64,000 nt of DNA from Alicyclobacillus mali NBRC 102425 (GTDB lineage Bacteria; Bacillota; Bacilli; Alicyclobacillales; Alicyclobacillaceae): assembly GCF_001570745.1 (NCBI RefSeq), contig NZ_BCSG01000023.1:1-64000 (forward strand). Reading direction: 5' to 3'. This document shows positions 8,512 through 16,157 of this stretch, piece after piece. The notes below the pieces were generated by a model. The model made no database searches and had not been told where the DNA came from. It was given only the letters and a program-made list of their open reading frames with translations. A program made the position numbers and the translations under genes. Position 1 is the first letter of the stretch. Each line of letters starts with the position of its first letter.

Positions 8512-9417
8512 ATGAGCTTCTTGCACCTTCTGTGGACCATCACGGTGCCGATTGTGGTGGTCTGCGCCGCAGGCGCGATTGTGGCGCGATACCAGGATGT
8601 CGAGACGAGATCGCTCTCCACCGTCGCCTTGTACCTGTTGGCGCCGGCGCTCATCCTGTCGGCGCTGCCCACGGCCAACCTGCGTGGCGATCACGTCGTG
8701 CAAATTGTGGCGTTCACCGCAGCGATGACGGCGTTTTGCTGGTTGGCGGCGTGGATGGCGGGCCGCCTGTTTCGGCTGGATCATCCGACCTCGCGCGCAC
8801 TGATGCTGACGACCATCTTCAGCAACTCAAACAACTACGGGCTGCCCGTGCTGCTTTTGGCGTTCGGCACGCAGGGGTTCGCGCTCGGGACGCTCTACGT
8901 CATCCTTCAAATTCTCCTCGTGAACACCCTCGGCGTGTCCATCGCGGCGAGTGGGCGCGCCGAAGGCAGCGGCTTCAAGGCGCTGTATCGGTCACCGCTG
9001 CTTTACGCGAGCGCGCTGGGTCTTGCGTTGTCGCTGGTTCACCACGCCCTTCCGGGCGGCCTAGGCACGGCGGCCAAGCTGCTGGGAGACGCATACGCGG
9101 CCGTCGTGTTGCTCATTCTGGGCGTGCAGCTCGGGCGAACGCGCTGGTCTGCGGCCTTGCAGAGGGACGTATGGCTTGGCGTCGCGCTGCGCGTCGTCAT
9201 AGTGCCAATCGCGGCGAAAGGGTTGCTCATGGCGCTCGGCATCCGGGGCCTGCTCGCGTCCGTCTTGTTCGTCGAGGCGAGCATGCCGGCCGCCGTCAAC
9301 ACGGTCGCGCTCGCGAGCCGCTTCGGCATGGCGGAGGAATGGACGTCGATGGTGGTGGCGGTGACGACCGCCCTTAGCTTCGTGTATCTGCCCGTCGTGA
9401 TCGCGCTCAGCCACTGA
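8512..9417 (+). CDS. AEC (auxin efflux carrier)-family transporter
   Basis: A 301-residue membrane protein with about ten hydrophobic helices arranged as two halves, typical of AEC permeases (YfdV/malate-type carriers). Characteristic blocks are SNSNNYGLPV in the middle and EASMPAAVNT near the C-terminus, both with helix-breaking residues. Substrate unknown; the family moves carboxylates or auxin-like acids. ATG at 8512 gives the normal N-terminus but a weak ribosome site; a GTG at 8443 with AGGAG upstream would add 23 hydrophilic residues. A 12-bp palindrome (ACGAAGCTTCGT, about 8470-8481) lies between the two divergent promoters. Confidence 0.85.
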   Translation: MSFLHLLWTITVPIVVVCAAGAIVARYQDVETRSLSTVALYLLAPALILSALPTANLRGDHVVQIVAFTAAMTAFCWLAAWMAGRLFRLDHPTSRALMLTTIFSNSNNYGLPVLLLAFGTQGFALGTLYVILQILLVNTLGVSIAASGRAEGSGFKALYRSPLLYASALGLALSLVHHALPGGLGTAAKLLGDAYAAVVLLILGVQLGRTRWSAALQRDVWLGVALRVVIVPIAAKGLLMALGIRGLLASVLFVEASMPAAVNTVALASRFGMAEEWTSMVVAVTTALSFVYLPVVIALSH

Positions 9418-9444
9418 GTTGGCGATTCACCAGGAGGACTGTGT

Positions 9445-10689
9445 TCACTCCATCTCGTTGGAGAGTCGGAGTAAATGCGGGAGCTGGAGCGCGGCGGTTT
9501 TTCGTGCAGCTCGCGCAAGTACCATCGACAGGAGACCTACGCAAGCGGTGGAGACAGAAGCCAGCACAGCACAGGCATACCAAGGAAGGCGAAACATGAA
9601 GGTACCCGCGACCAGCGTATAAAGGGCCATACTTCCCGCACACGTAAGAAACATTCCTCGAAACTTCATGTGATAAATCCGAGCCACTTCTTGAGCAGAG
9701 AAGCCAAAATGGCGAAGGATCCCGAGGTCCTTTCGGGAACGGCGTAGATCGCTGCGAAAGGCAAGCCATGGGCCAAGGTACGTAGCCACGACCGTCACTA
9801 GGATGAAGCCGAAGGCCATTCGAGCCGCGGTGCGCCAAGTGGACGAGAGTTGCTGAAACGCCCCCAGTGCGTACGCAACGTTGTAATGGTGCGCTGTGAG
9901 AATGCGCGCCACTTGGTCGACATCCGTCAAATGAGGTATATACACCGCGACGGATGCAACGGGCTCAATCCCGAAATCCTGGCCTCGCTCAAGTGCGCGG
10001 ATCACGCCCGCAAAAGGCTGGCCGAACGCGCGTTCCAAAATGTTGCGGTACGTGTCATACGACACAAATAGTGGGCGACCGTTGGGACTGTCCGCATTCC
10101 ATGCGGAAGACAGCGTCATGAGCGGAGCATGCCTCGAAATCGGTTCGACCCGTGAAAGGGCCATGGGAATACGCTGATCGCTTTCATAGCCGCCCTGCGT
10201 TTGACGCACGACGGGAACGTAGAGAATCAGGCGAGAAGCCGTAGACGACGTGGTATACGCGGTGTCATCGCGCACCTGCGCAAGGCCAAGGAGCGATGCG
10301 GCACCCGGATCCACAGATTCCACCCAATCTGCGCGCCCTTCGGAATCGGTGATGCCGAAATTGATTTGATAGACATTCCAGGCCCGGGCACCCGCGTCGG
10401 ACAGCGATTGATCGAGGATTTGTTGAATACGCTGCCGATCTTGCCACTGGACGTGACGCGGGAGCTCCTGCTCGCCTAAGGATCTGGAGTTTACAAGGAT
10501 CACGTGAACGGCGGTGTTCGTCACAAATTGGCGTTTAGCATCCTGAACGACGCGCCATGCAAATAAACCCATTGTCGATAGCGTGAGGGCGGCGACGAAC
10601 AAGGTTGCGGCGGCAAGTCGAAACTGGATCGGCGCTTTGGCTCGCATCATTCGAGCCGCGCTGCGCAAGATCTTGCCATCACTCCACAT
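9445..10689 (-). CDS. FtsX/MacB-like ABC transporter permease
   Basis: A 414-residue membrane protein: one N-terminal helix (about residues 20-40), a roughly 230-residue extracytoplasmic domain, then three C-terminal helices with the FtsX-type block SDLRRSRKDLGILRHFGFS. This topology is that of MacB/LolC-type subunits, which act mechanically on outer-face substrates and usually dimerise. ATG at 10689 has GGGAGG eight bases upstream and overlaps the end of the ATPase gene by 11 bases. Last gene of the four-gene cassette with two lipoproteins. Confidence 0.85.
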   Translation of the reverse strand: MWSDGKILRSAARMMRAKAPIQFRLAAATLFVAALTLSTMGLFAWRVVQDAKRQFVTNTAVHVILVNSRSLGEQELPRHVQWQDRQRIQQILDQSLSDAGARAWNVYQINFGITDSEGRADWVESVDPGAASLLGLAQVRDDTAYTTSSTASRLILYVPVVRQTQGGYESDQRIPMALSRVEPISRHAPLMTLSSAWNADSPNGRPLFVSYDTYRNILERAFGQPFAGVIRALERGQDFGIEPVASVAVYIPHLTDVDQVARILTAHHYNVAYALGAFQQLSSTWRTAARMAFGFILVTVVATYLGPWLAFRSDLRRSRKDLGILRHFGFSAQEVARIYHMKFRGMFLTCAGSMALYTLVAGTFMFRLPWYACAVLASVSTACVGLLSMVLARAARKTAALQLPHLLRLSNEME

Positions 10690-11281
10690 CAAGTACGCCT
10701 CCCCGCAGTTGCCACCGTACAGGCTCGAATTGCGACGGTATCGGCGCGTGACTACAGATGACCATCGTCTTGCCCGCACCTTCCCGCGCCAAGGTCTCCC
10801 AGACTTGCTCCGACGCCATCGCGTCGAGATTCGAGGTCGGTTCGTCCAACAAGAGTACATCGGAAGGCGGCAGCAGTGCGATAGCAAGTTGAAGTCGCCG
10901 TCGCTCTCCTCCCGAGAGCATACCGACCCGCGCACGGCAGTGGTTCGCGATTCCGAGGTCAGCCAAAAGTCGGTGCGCACGCTCCTCCCATCTCTCTTGC
11001 AGCCGCCTGGCGGCCGCTTTGAGACGCATATGATGCCAAACCGTCAAAGTGGAAAACAGAAGAAAGTCTTGAGGAGCATACTCAAGGCGCAAGGTGTTCG
11101 ACACTTGTACCGCCCCGGAGGTTGGGTGTTCGTAGCCAGCCAAAATTTGCAGAAGTGTCGTCTTTCCGGAGCCACTCGGCCCCGCGATGGCATACACCCG
11201 CCCCGTCTCCAATGTGACCGTAATTCCGCTCAAGATTTCGCGACCGCCATAGCGCTTTCGGAGGTCTTGCAAGACGATCAT
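10679..11281 (-). CDS. ABC transporter ATP-binding protein (LolD/MacB type)
   Basis: A compact 200-residue ATPase: Walker A GPSGSGKTT, Q-loop YAPQDF, signature LSGGERRRL, Walker B VLLLDEPTSNLD and H-loop CSHAP. It begins at ATG 11281, overlapping the stop of the lipoprotein gene by four bases (ATGA), and overlaps the permease by 11 bases, so the three proteins are probably made in fixed ratio. Pairs with the FtsX-like permease downstream. Confidence 0.92.
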   Translation of the reverse strand: MIVLQDLRKRYGGREILSGITVTLETGRVYAIAGPSGSGKTTLLQILAGYEHPTSGAVQVSNTLRLEYAPQDFLLFSTLTVWHHMRLKAAARRLQERWEERAHRLLADLGIANHCRARVGMLSGGERRRLQLAIALLPPSDVLLLDEPTSNLDAMASEQVWETLAREGAGKTMVICSHAPIPSQFEPVRWQLRGGVLDVE

Positions 11282-12237
11282 CTGTGAATCGCTCCGCTCT
11301 TGCCTGATTCACTCCAAAAAACGGTCTCGATGTGACCCTTACAGTCCAATCGAATGCCGTTTTGTATCCATTGAACCCCCTCAACGTCGATGGCACCGCC
11401 AATTCGCCGGCCGTCTCGCAGCTCATACACATCTGCCCGCGTGGTCAGCGCATTCTCATCTTCATCAAACTGGACGAGTATCCCGTTCGGTGTGACGAGA
11501 TTGACTTCGCCCTCAGGAAATAAACGCGATCCATAAACCAAGCGATGACCTCTCACGGTGAGCAAGTCACCTTGACACGCAAGCAACGGCCCCTCAGCCC
11601 ATCGCGTCGACACCAGAACGGGACGAGCATTGAGACGCGTCCCGTCTACGCGGTATAACCACACGCTTCGATCTGGTCGGATCACGGTATAGTAGAGATC
11701 CCTCCCTACCAGAGCGCCTTGCTCGATGGCGCCGTCCACGTATTCAAACGGAAGCAACGCTTTGGAATCGTCGTCCCAGCGCACAATGTGGCGCCACACT
11801 TCGGTACCATCGTCGCGATAATGAACCAAGAGAAAGAACGTCATCCGTCCGTTCGTCGCAAGTGGAAACACTGCCTCGTGTGCTTGATCCGGAAGCACAT
11901 ACAAGGTCTTCACCGTTCCGTTGGCCAACCGCACGATAGAAAAATGATTCGTCAGACTGTTGCCGATGGTGTACACGTCAGAGGGCGTCGAAAAATTGTA
12001 AACGAACTCGTTGGGCACGTTGGTCCAAGTCACGGCGGCTTTCTTCTTTTCGTCGTACAGCACGAACCGCTGATCCACCGGATCCTCAATCACGTGTTCG
12101 TCATCGTTCGATGGCTTTGGAATGACGACGGAATTCTCATAGGCAGGCTGAGACCCGCATCCCGTCGTGATGAGCAATGCTCCGCAAACGGCGAGCAAGA
12201 CAGCCGCTCGCTCCTTCCATCTTCGGATGCGCTTCAT
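11278..12237 (-). CDS. Predicted lipoprotein of the ABC cassette, unknown function
   Basis: A 319-residue secreted protein. A basic n-region (KRIRRWKER) and hydrophobic stretch end in LLITTGC, giving a probable lipidated Cys27. The mature part has many short beta-type segments and repeated Trp/Tyr/Asp motifs (VRWDDDS, LYRVDGT), suggesting a propeller-like fold. No family was recognised. It starts three bases after the stop of the small lipoprotein gene and overlaps the ATPase gene, so it belongs to the same transcript. Possible roles: immunity, accessory or sensor protein for the exported partner. Confidence 0.82.
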   Translation of the reverse strand: MKRIRRWKERAAVLLAVCGALLITTGCGSQPAYENSVVIPKPSNDDEHVIEDPVDQRFVLYDEKKKAAVTWTNVPNEFVYNFSTPSDVYTIGNSLTNHFSIVRLANGTVKTLYVLPDQAHEAVFPLATNGRMTFFLLVHYRDDGTEVWRHIVRWDDDSKALLPFEYVDGAIEQGALVGRDLYYTVIRPDRSVWLYRVDGTRLNARPVLVSTRWAEGPLLACQGDLLTVRGHRLVYGSRLFPEGEVNLVTPNGILVQFDEDENALTTRADVYELRDGRRIGGAIDVEGVQWIQNGIRLDCKGHIETVFWSESGKSGAIHR

Positions 12238-12240
12238 CGA

Positions 12241-12807
12241 TCACACTCCAGCGCTGATGGTGTAGGTCTTCGGATCACCGGCAAGTTTCACGCTGGCCGT
12301 GTTGACCGTCACAATCGATCCTTGCCGGTAATCGACCGCTGGACCGATGACCAGGTTGCCTCGGTAATCCGATTCCTTGGCTCCATTGTTGTTTGTCCAG
12401 TACTTCGACGGCGTTCTCACAGTTTGCCACGAAGACGAATACGAAGCACTTGCTGAATCACCAGAGACGCCCATCGAAATGGATGCGCCGTTTCTTAAGT
12501 CTGCTTGGCTATACCACTGCGTCCGAATCCATTCCACACTGCGTGGCCCGGCGTAAACCGCAGACACCTGCCAATCCCAGGTCAGCGCATTGCCTGTTTG
12601 AGCCACATAGGACGAGCGCCAGACGTTCGCAGTGAGGGTCCCTTCGGCTCCCGGAAGAGTCAGGGTCTGAGATGTATTGGTGTGTGGAACATAAGTCCCC
12701 TGTGGTTCGAGAGCGCTATTGTCATCAGCAGCCACAATTGGACACCCAGCGACTAGCCCTAATCCTGCCACGAAGCACAAGCCTGTCATCCGCTTGAGTT
12801 TCACCAC
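12241..12807 (-). CDS. Small secreted/lipoprotein, unknown family, first gene of ABC cassette
   Basis: 188 residues. Signal: MVKLKRM followed by a hydrophobic core ending in LVAGC, a good lipobox (Cys22); a signal-peptidase I site at VAA-DD is an alternative. The mature region is rich in Ser, Thr, Trp, Tyr and Asn and ends in YTISAGV, like a secreted beta-sandwich. GTG at 12807 follows AGGAGG (five bases); the next codon is also GTG. No family is recognised. Being first in an operon with a lipoprotein and a MacB-like transporter suggests that it is the substrate or an exported effector; this is inference. Confidence 0.78.
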   Translation of the reverse strand: MVKLKRMTGLCFVAGLGLVAGCPIVAADDNSALEPQGTYVPHTNTSQTLTLPGAEGTLTANVWRSSYVAQTGNALTWDWQVSAVYAGPRSVEWIRTQWYSQADLRNGASISMGVSGDSASASYSSSWQTVRTPSKYWTNNNGAKESDYRGNLVIGPAVDYRQGSIVTVNTASVKLAGDPKTYTISAGV

Positions 12808-12882
12808 TTCAACCTCCTAAATTTGCACAGAATCAAGTTTGATAGATGCTGAGGATAGTCTACGTGATCGACGCAAGGAAGT

Positions 12883-12904
12883 TCGCTAGCATTTTGCTAG
12901 CAAT
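12883..12904. promoter_or_regulatory. 11-bp direct repeat, likely operator for the adjacent OmpR-type regulator
   Basis: Two tandem copies of an 11-mer (TCGCTAGCATT, TTGCTAGCAAT; nine of eleven identical) lie in the divergent intergenic region. OmpR/PhoB winged helices bind direct repeats with exactly this 11-bp period. The site is about 80 bases before the secreted-protein start and about 85 before the regulator start. Confidence 0.6.
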
Positions 12905-12988
12905 AGCAGTTCCGAACATGGGATATTGAACAAGAATGTGTAGACTTGAGAAGAAGCACCTTGCGTGGATGGTCAGGAGCGTGAACCC

Positions 12989-13672
12989 ATGCGTATCATC
13001 CTGTGCACAGACGAACTGTGTCTCGCGCGCATGCTTTCCGTCGTATTGGAGGGATGTGATCTGCGGACGTGCAGGACGACCGAGCGCGTCATCGCGCTCG
13101 CTGCAGCATGTTCGGAAGACGTCTTCATTGATGGAGCACTGAAGTTGAATGATGGATTCTGGGAGATGTTAGAGTCTTCTCCGCGACACCGACTGCACTA
13201 CGTTTTGGTTCGGTCGGCACTCACCGAGCGCGACTGGCAACGCGCCCGCGGTCTCGGCCTGTCTGGATTTTTGACCGACCCGCTCTCCGCGATTCGCACA
13301 TTCATCGGCGGAGATGCGCAGACTTTTCTGAGGCGATTCAGCGTACCGGACGGCCTGCCCTCGCTTCCTCCTGTATCCGTCAATCTCGGACTTGGGGTCC
13401 ACTACAAACAGAACGAACGCTGTTTGCTCATTGAACACCGCTTGGTGCCGCTTTCCGAGATGGAGGCAAAGTTACTGGATCTCCTCATAAGTCGCGAGGA
13501 TGAAGTCGTGAGTCGCGACGAAATTGCTCAAGCTCTTTGGCAAGGGCACGTAAATCCGAAGGGTATCGCCAAACTCGTGTCACGCCTTCGCTGCAAACTA
13601 GGTCCCGCTGGGGCACTGGTACAGGGACTGCGCCAAGGGGGCTATGTCTATCGCCGTACGTCGGCACGGTAA
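12989..13672 (+). CDS. Orphan OmpR/PhoB-type regulator with degenerate receiver
   Basis: 227 residues. Residues 1-115 fold like a receiver: acidic pair Asp8-Glu9, putative phospho-acceptor Asp48 (DVFIDG), but the invariant Lys near the end is replaced (LTDPLS where LTKPF is usual). Residues about 135-225 form a winged-helix domain (LSEMEAKLLDLLI, VSRDEIAQALW, VSRLRCKLG, GYVYR). ATG at 12989 has AGGAG nine bases upstream; an ATG at 12965 is less likely. No kinase gene is adjacent, and the loss of the Lys suggests control that does not depend on ordinary phosphorylation. It likely controls the divergent lipoprotein/ABC operon. Confidence 0.85.
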   Translation: MRIILCTDELCLARMLSVVLEGCDLRTCRTTERVIALAAACSEDVFIDGALKLNDGFWEMLESSPRHRLHYVLVRSALTERDWQRARGLGLSGFLTDPLSAIRTFIGGDAQTFLRRFSVPDGLPSLPPVSVNLGLGVHYKQNERCLLIEHRLVPLSEMEAKLLDLLISREDEVVSRDEIAQALWQGHVNPKGIAKLVSRLRCKLGPAGALVQGLRQGGYVYRRTSAR

Positions 13673-14634
13673 AGCCAAGGGTCTGGCCCGTCCTCGCCAT
13701 CCTCGTCCGTGTACTGGCTCTGGATGACAACCGCCTGTATCCGGAAACCAACGCATTTAAATCCCCTGCCCCCTCTCAGCTTGCATCGACACAGATCTCC
13801 GCGAGCCACGCATTAATAGCGCGCACCACGGCTCAGCCCCTTGTTCGCGGGCGACATACCCTCTCGTCGCATGCAGCAAATGCATACGGTTGGCGTTGTT
13901 GGCGTGCTGTACCGTGATTTGTGGCGTCACGCGATCGGCCGAACAAAGCGAGCCATCCAAGGATCCCACAAGGCGGCGGCGTGAGCGGTAGTGTGCGCCC
14001 AGCTCTTTCCAGGCACGAAGCCGCGCCGATCGCGCTCTACGGCAGCGTACCGCAAAATGCGCGCCATTGCGCCGTGGACGAGATCGACATCGAGCAAGCT
14101 CGCGCAAAAGAGCATCTTCGGCATGCACAAGTTCCCGCACGGGGGCAGACGGAACATCACGGGAAACCTCCAGGTCGCCCAATTCGCACGAGCTGTCGTT
14201 CACGTATTCCGTCGCCCATGGAATGCGTTTGAAAATCTTCAGTATCTCCACTCACCTCAATGCCCAGGCGGTGAGGTGCGTTGACTGCTCTCAGCACGTC
14301 CATACCTCCGTGAAGTGCGATCCTTCTTCGACCCTGCGAACGTCGCGTCTCAATGGAAATTATCGGACGCCTCAGGTGACTCGATGCCGTCCATGTGATA
14401 GATTCATCGTAACGTATCACACTCGTTGTGACAGCGCGTGAGTTAACCCAGTGCAAGCCCTGATAGTAGATAGATGCAATACTGGAAACGAAAAGTCCTC
14501 TACTTACGTAGATTTCGTTTACAAAATGATAAGTTTAATCCTCTTGATCCTCTTTCTGAACAGGATTATCATCGCTCTATCGATTCATGGTGGTTGTTTT
14601 CCCTATCCTCGTCTAGGCAAGGAGCGAGTGATCG
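13673..14634. other. Gene-poor, decayed region
   Basis: About 960 bases without a convincing intact gene. The middle holds a DUF2785-like remnant on the minus strand. The right third (14457-14634) is AT-rich with no recognised element. An imperfect inverted repeat around a TATCACACTCGTTGTGACA run occurs near 14417-14436. Confidence 0.5.
13927..14160 (-). pseudogene. Remnant of a DUF2785-type protein
   Basis: A 77-codon stretch contains AVERDRRGFVPGKSWAHTTA, which resembles the conserved E-x-D-x-RG...GK-WAH-x-x-AH core of DUF2785 proteins. The segment before it (LFCASLLDVDLVHGAMARIL) also fits. The N-terminal two thirds expected for the family are absent or in broken frames, and the C-terminal part stops early. 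No ribosome site fits. Assignment is by memory of the motif. Confidence 0.5.
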
Positions 14635-15090
14635 ATGGAACAACAGTCCCAGTCCATTCTGACAGCGATTGAGGGGCTCCAGGGCCTGATCGCAGACCTG
14701 AGACAGGATATCGAGCGTCGGCTCGATGGCGTCGAGGGGCGACTCGATCGCGTCGAAACCCGCCTCTCAGCGGTTGAACATCAACTGGTGACGCAAGCTG
14801 AGACGTTGCGACGCCACACCGAGACGCTGGATGAGCACACGAATCTGCTCCGCGAACACGGGCGCCTGCTGGATGAGCAGTCCCTCACCTTGGCGCGCCA
14901 TGAACATCATCTCACCCAATTGATTTCCATGGTGGCCGCCACCAACACGATGTACGCCGGGCTTCGTTCGGACGTGGTGGATGTGCGCGGCACGCAGGCG
15001 CAACATCATCGCATGCTCGAGACCTTGGCAGTGCGCGCACTGGAACACGATTCCGAACTTCTCCGGCTCCGCCGAGCTCGTTCCGTGTGA
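14635..15090 (+). CDS. Coiled-coil protein of unknown function
   Basis: A 151-residue soluble protein, almost entirely heptad-patterned helix: repeats of the form RLDGVEGRLDRVETRLSAVE and ETLDEHTNLLREHGRLLDEQ with Leu/Val at a and d positions. No signal or membrane segment. ATG has AAGGAG about ten bases upstream. Similar proteins are common in Bacillales and phages as DUF-type coiled coils; none has a firm function. It stands just upstream of the broken hydrolase gene, probably by chance. Confidence 0.75.
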   Translation: MEQQSQSILTAIEGLQGLIADLRQDIERRLDGVEGRLDRVETRLSAVEHQLVTQAETLRRHTETLDEHTNLLREHGRLLDEQSLTLARHEHHLTQLISMVAATNTMYAGLRSDVVDVRGTQAQHHRMLETLAVRALEHDSELLRLRRARSV

Positions 15091-15120
15091 CATGTGAACC
15101 GCGGCGAGGAGGACGGTCTC

Positions 15121-16079
15121 ATGCTCGAGGAAGACGTGATTGTCGGTTCGGACACGGACCATCCGCTGCCGGGCCGCCTGTCTCTCCCGGACGGCGAAAA
15201 GTGCGACTTGCCCGCCGCGCTCTTGGTCCACGGCTCTGGGCCGAATGACCGGGACGAACGCGTCGGCAACAACGCGCCGTTTCGCGATCTCGCCGAGGGG
15301 TTGACGGCGCGCGGCATCGCCGTGCTTCGTTACGACAAGCGGACCTATGTCTACCGCAACCAGATGCGCCGCCTCCCCTACATCACCGTCCGGGAGGAGA
15401 CCATCGAGGATGCCTTGCGCGCGGCGGCGCTCCTGCGCCACCACCCGCGCGTAGCGCCGAACCAGGTCTTTCTCATCGGCCACAGCCTGGGTGGCATGCT
15501 GGCGCCGCGGATCGACGCGGTGGGAGGGAATTTTCGGGAATCATCATCATGGCGGGATCGCCCCGGAGACTTGAGGAGATCATGATGGACCAAAATCTCG
15601 CGGTTCTCAACGGACTGCGCAATCGGTTTGTGAAGCGAATCGCCGAGCGCCAGATTGCGAAGTTGACGGCTGAATTTTCGCGTCTCTACGAACTCAGCGG
15701 CGAAAAGGCCAAGGCGACGAAACTCTTGGGCCGCCGCGTCTCAGCCTACTACTTCAAGGAGATGGGAGAACACCCGAGCGAGCGCTACCTGCAGGATTGG
15801 ACGAAGCCCATTCTCATTCTGCAGGGCGACAAAGACTTCCACGTGTTGGTGGAGAGCGATTTCAACGGGTATCGCAAGTTGCTTGGCCAAAGACCAAACG
15901 CCACATTCAAGCTCTACGCGAACCTCAATCACCTTTTCATGCCGTCAGTCCACGGAGATATCCGAAAGGCGAAACAGGAGTATCGGGTGCCACAACACGT
16001 GCATCCGCAAGTCATCGAAGACATCGCCGATTGGATTCACTCGATTTGCGCAGAACCCGACGCCAGCCATCGGCCATGA
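15121..16079 (+). pseudogene. Alpha/beta hydrolase (dienelactone/acyl-peptidase type), frameshifted
   Basis: The 5' part has the oxyanion block LLVHGSGPNDRDE and nucleophile elbow GHSLGG; the 3' part starts in another frame with IIIMAGSPRRLEE and contains the acid (LILQGDKD) and the catalytic His (NLNHLF). One base is missing in the G run at 15536-15538: adding a G would join NFRG to IIIMAGSP and give one protein of about 320 residues. ATG at 15121 has GAGGAGG eight bases upstream. The first frame ends at 15585; the second reads to 16079. It is either a real loss-of-function mutation or a sequencing error in a G run. Confidence 0.85.
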
Positions 16080-16157
16080 GGACCGCCGCGCCGCAAGGCG
16101 GGGCCAATGGAGAACGCGCGGAAGAGAGCCCGCCACATGGGCGGACCGGTGGCATCG

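Noticed and set aside
12241-12807. Small secreted protein considered as a lactococcin-972-type bacteriocin
   Set aside because: The transporter is of MacB type and the mature sequence does not show the aromatic pattern that I know for that family; left as unknown.
13757-14251. 164-codon minus-strand frame
   Set aside because: Arg-rich, no recognised motif, overlaps the better DUF2785 remnant in another frame.
14474-14662. Short plus-strand frame starting MQYWKRK
   Set aside because: AT-rich, no ribosome site, overlaps the start of the coiled-coil gene; could not be linked to any family.
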